Shown here in pieces: positions 63,084 through 64,000 of a stretch of DNA of 64,000 nt. The stretch is taken from the NCBI RefSeq assembly GCF_000332155.1, contig NZ_KB235903.1, positions 2,392,803 to 2,456,802 of the forward strand, in the 5' to 3' direction. Under the pieces are notes generated by a model, which was not told the origin of the DNA, did no database searches, and was given only the letters and a program-made list of their open reading frames with translations. This DNA comes from Kamptonema formosum PCC 6407. GTDB taxonomy: Bacteria > Cyanobacteriota > Cyanobacteriia > Cyanobacteriales > Microcoleaceae. How positions within the stretch are numbered: position 1 is the first letter of the stretch; each line of letters opens with the position of its first letter. The position numbers were made by a program, and so were the translations under genes.

Positions 63084-63158
63084 AAACCGGGTTTCTCAGA
63101 TAACTAAAACATCGCCGCCGAGATTTTATTCAGAAACCCGGTTTCTCACCCCCACGCG
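63084..63158. repeat. 75-bp repeat, copy 2
   Basis: Same sequence as 62261-62335 with a few changes; here both palindromic ends are perfect (AAACCGGGTTTCTC, GAAACCCGGTTTCTC). Confidence 0.8.
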
Positions 63159-63230
63159 ATCGCTTTTGAGCGCTGCCATCAATTGCGATCAACTATTGTT
63201 ATACGTTATACTATTTATGGGAGTTTCAGC

Positions 63231-63413
63231 TTGCCAACACAGCAACAGCTAGTAACAGCAGCATTCCTCTGTCAATTGCTTTCTAATTTATACCAGCCCA
63301 TCCAAGTTTTCCGTTACGATCGGAGGTTTAAAACAATCTATATGCAGGCGGGAATTAATGATGATATTGCTCTTGTAATTGATGAAGATGGGAGTTGGGA
63401 GTTTGTTCTATGA
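63231..63413 (+). CDS. DUF6888-like small protein
   Basis: A 60-residue protein: PTQQQLVTAAFLCQLLSNLYQPIQVFRYDRRFKTIYMQAGINDDIALVIDEDGSWEFVL. The core (LCQLLSNLYQPI, FRYDxR, IYxxAG, GxWEF) matches DUF6888. GGGAG lies before the TTG at 63231, which fits the family N terminus; longer starts add unlike residues. It overlaps the next gene by ATGA, and DUF6888/DUF6887 pairs are common in cyanobacteria. The pair's function is unknown. Confidence 0.72.
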   Translation: MPTQQQLVTAAFLCQLLSNLYQPIQVFRYDRRFKTIYMQAGINDDIALVIDEDGSWEFVL

Positions 63414-63619
63414 TTCCAAATCTGTCAATAATGACAAATGCTGAGTTAAAACGATATATTTCTGAACATCGGAATGATAGTCAAGCCTTTGAAGCAGCAA
63501 TGGAAGTCTTGATGAGTCGTCGGAATCCCGCCAATCGTCATCCCTATCCGTTTGAACTAGCAAATCCTGAGATTGAGGTTGAAGCTATTTTCAAAAGAAA
63601 GCTGAATCATGTTGAGTAA
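63410..63619 (+). CDS. DUF6887-like small protein
   Basis: A 69-residue protein: IPNLSIMTNAELKRYISEHRNDSQAFEAAMEVLMSRRNPANRHPYPFE. The (M/L)TxxELRxYxxxHR(N/D)D motif matches DUF6887, the usual partner of DUF6888. The ATG at 63410 overlaps the stop of the first gene. Its 3' part overlaps, on the other strand, the tail of the truncated VapC gene. Confidence 0.75.
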   Translation: MIPNLSIMTNAELKRYISEHRNDSQAFEAAMEVLMSRRNPANRHPYPFELANPEIEVEAIFKRKLNHVE

Positions 63620-63706
63620 GGGATTAACTTTAGGAGTCAAAGGATCGACGATAAACTGCTTAATACAAATATTTGTATCCAGTACGCATCGTAGCGGAAC
63701 AGTCAT
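63557..63706 (-). pseudogene. VapC-type PIN toxin, truncated after about 30 residues
   Basis: From the ATG at 63704-63706, which overlaps the antitoxin stop (ATGA), the frame reads TVPLRCVLDTNICIKQFIVD, PLTPKVNPLLN and then diverges into antisense DUF6887 sequence and stops. Only the first catalytic Asp (DTN) remains. The break near 63622 coincides with the end of the DUF6887 gene, so a deletion or insertion joined the two modules. Confidence 0.78.
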
Positions 63707-63972
63707 CTGTTGCGATCCTCTCGAATCAAAACAGTGCTATCTGTTAATCCAAAATCCCTTGGATTAACTCTAGGACGACTGCGAATCCTTTGTAGGATTG
63801 CTGACGTTAGTTGGCTTTCTTGCGCCCGATCTATCATCACTTTGTCGGACTCAAACGATCGCATTAATAGATGAATCACTGCCTCATTGAGAGTAAAATT
63901 TTTTTCAGAGGCAAGACATTGAATACGACTGTATAATTCATCGGGTAGATTTTGAATCTGAAGTGTAGCCAT
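63703..63972 (-). CDS. FitA/VapB-type ribbon-helix-helix antitoxin
   Basis: An 89-residue protein: ATLQIQNLPDELYSRIQCLASEKNFTLNEAVIHLLMRSF is a ribbon-helix-helix as in FitA/VapB, and RSRPRVNPRDFGLTDSTVLIREDRNR is the toxin-binding tail typical of those paired with PIN toxins. A second ATG two codons upstream (63978) is possible. Its toxin is truncated, so it now has no target. Confidence 0.82.
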   Translation of the reverse strand: MATLQIQNLPDELYSRIQCLASEKNFTLNEAVIHLLMRSFESDKVMIDRAQESQLTSAILQRIRSRPRVNPRDFGLTDSTVLIREDRNR

Positions 63973-64000
63973 TGCCATTGATCGTAGTTAGGTTATTTAT

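Overview
The window is chromosomal DNA from a cyanobacterium, most likely a filamentous one of the Oscillatoriales type. The evidence is the very frequent HIP1 octamer GCGATCGC, a Rubisco activase with a carboxysome-targeting tail, CGLD27, COP23, DUF1361, pentapeptide, CHAT and NB-ARC proteins, short heptanucleotide repeats between genes, and many small palindromic repeats.

Layout. 1-8.7 kb: the end of a histidine kinase, DUF1361, a SbmA/YddA-type ABC exporter, and a zinc-uptake locus (znuA divergent from znuC-znuB, with a Zur-like box between). 8.8-11.5 kb: a zinc-storage locus, with the 55-residue metallothionein smtA divergent from smtB over an SmtB-type operator, then aroF. aroF has a leader of about 350 nt holding two consecutive attenuators, each a short aromatic-rich leader peptide followed by an intrinsic terminator. 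11.6-14.8 kb: yqeK, rsfS, CGLD27, asparaginase, tRNA-fMet. 14.8-18 kb: an AT-rich accessory stretch with a zinc-ribbon/GUN4-like protein and a coiled-coil protein. 18-22.3 kb: pentapeptide protein, argD, rca, a Uma2 nuclease. 22.3-26.6 kb: a decaying accessory island with an NB-ARC gene broken by one in-frame TGA, a ParE/YefM pair, a frameshifted PIN gene with its antitoxin, and an Rpn-type remnant, separated by copies of one repeat. 26.7-31.5 kb: a sulfide:quinone-reductase-like flavoprotein divergent from hdrC-hdrB and an HdrA-HdrB fusion. 32-34.7 kb: small hypotheticals, a GIY-YIG protein, an orphan antitoxin. 34.8-42 kb: trehalose and glycogen enzymes (treY, treZ, a debranching enzyme). 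43-48 kb: a 1643-residue secreted RTX/Calx-beta/phytase-like protein. 48-52.6 kb: an IS630-type HTH protein, COP23 and two trypsin-like proteases. 52.7-54.3 kb: an IscB element with its omega-RNA region. 54.3-60.8 kb: pentapeptide protein, PepSY-like membrane protein, CHAT-TPR protein, a second and intact NB-ARC protein. 60.8-64 kb: small accessory genes, a collapsed aspartic protease, DUF6888/DUF6887, and an antitoxin whose VapC partner is truncated.

The strongest signals are the tandem attenuator of aroF, the SQR/Hdr-like cluster with its fused HdrA-HdrB, the IscB element, and the helically phased short motifs upstream of both HTH-NB-ARC genes. All calls come from reading the sequence; no database search was possible.
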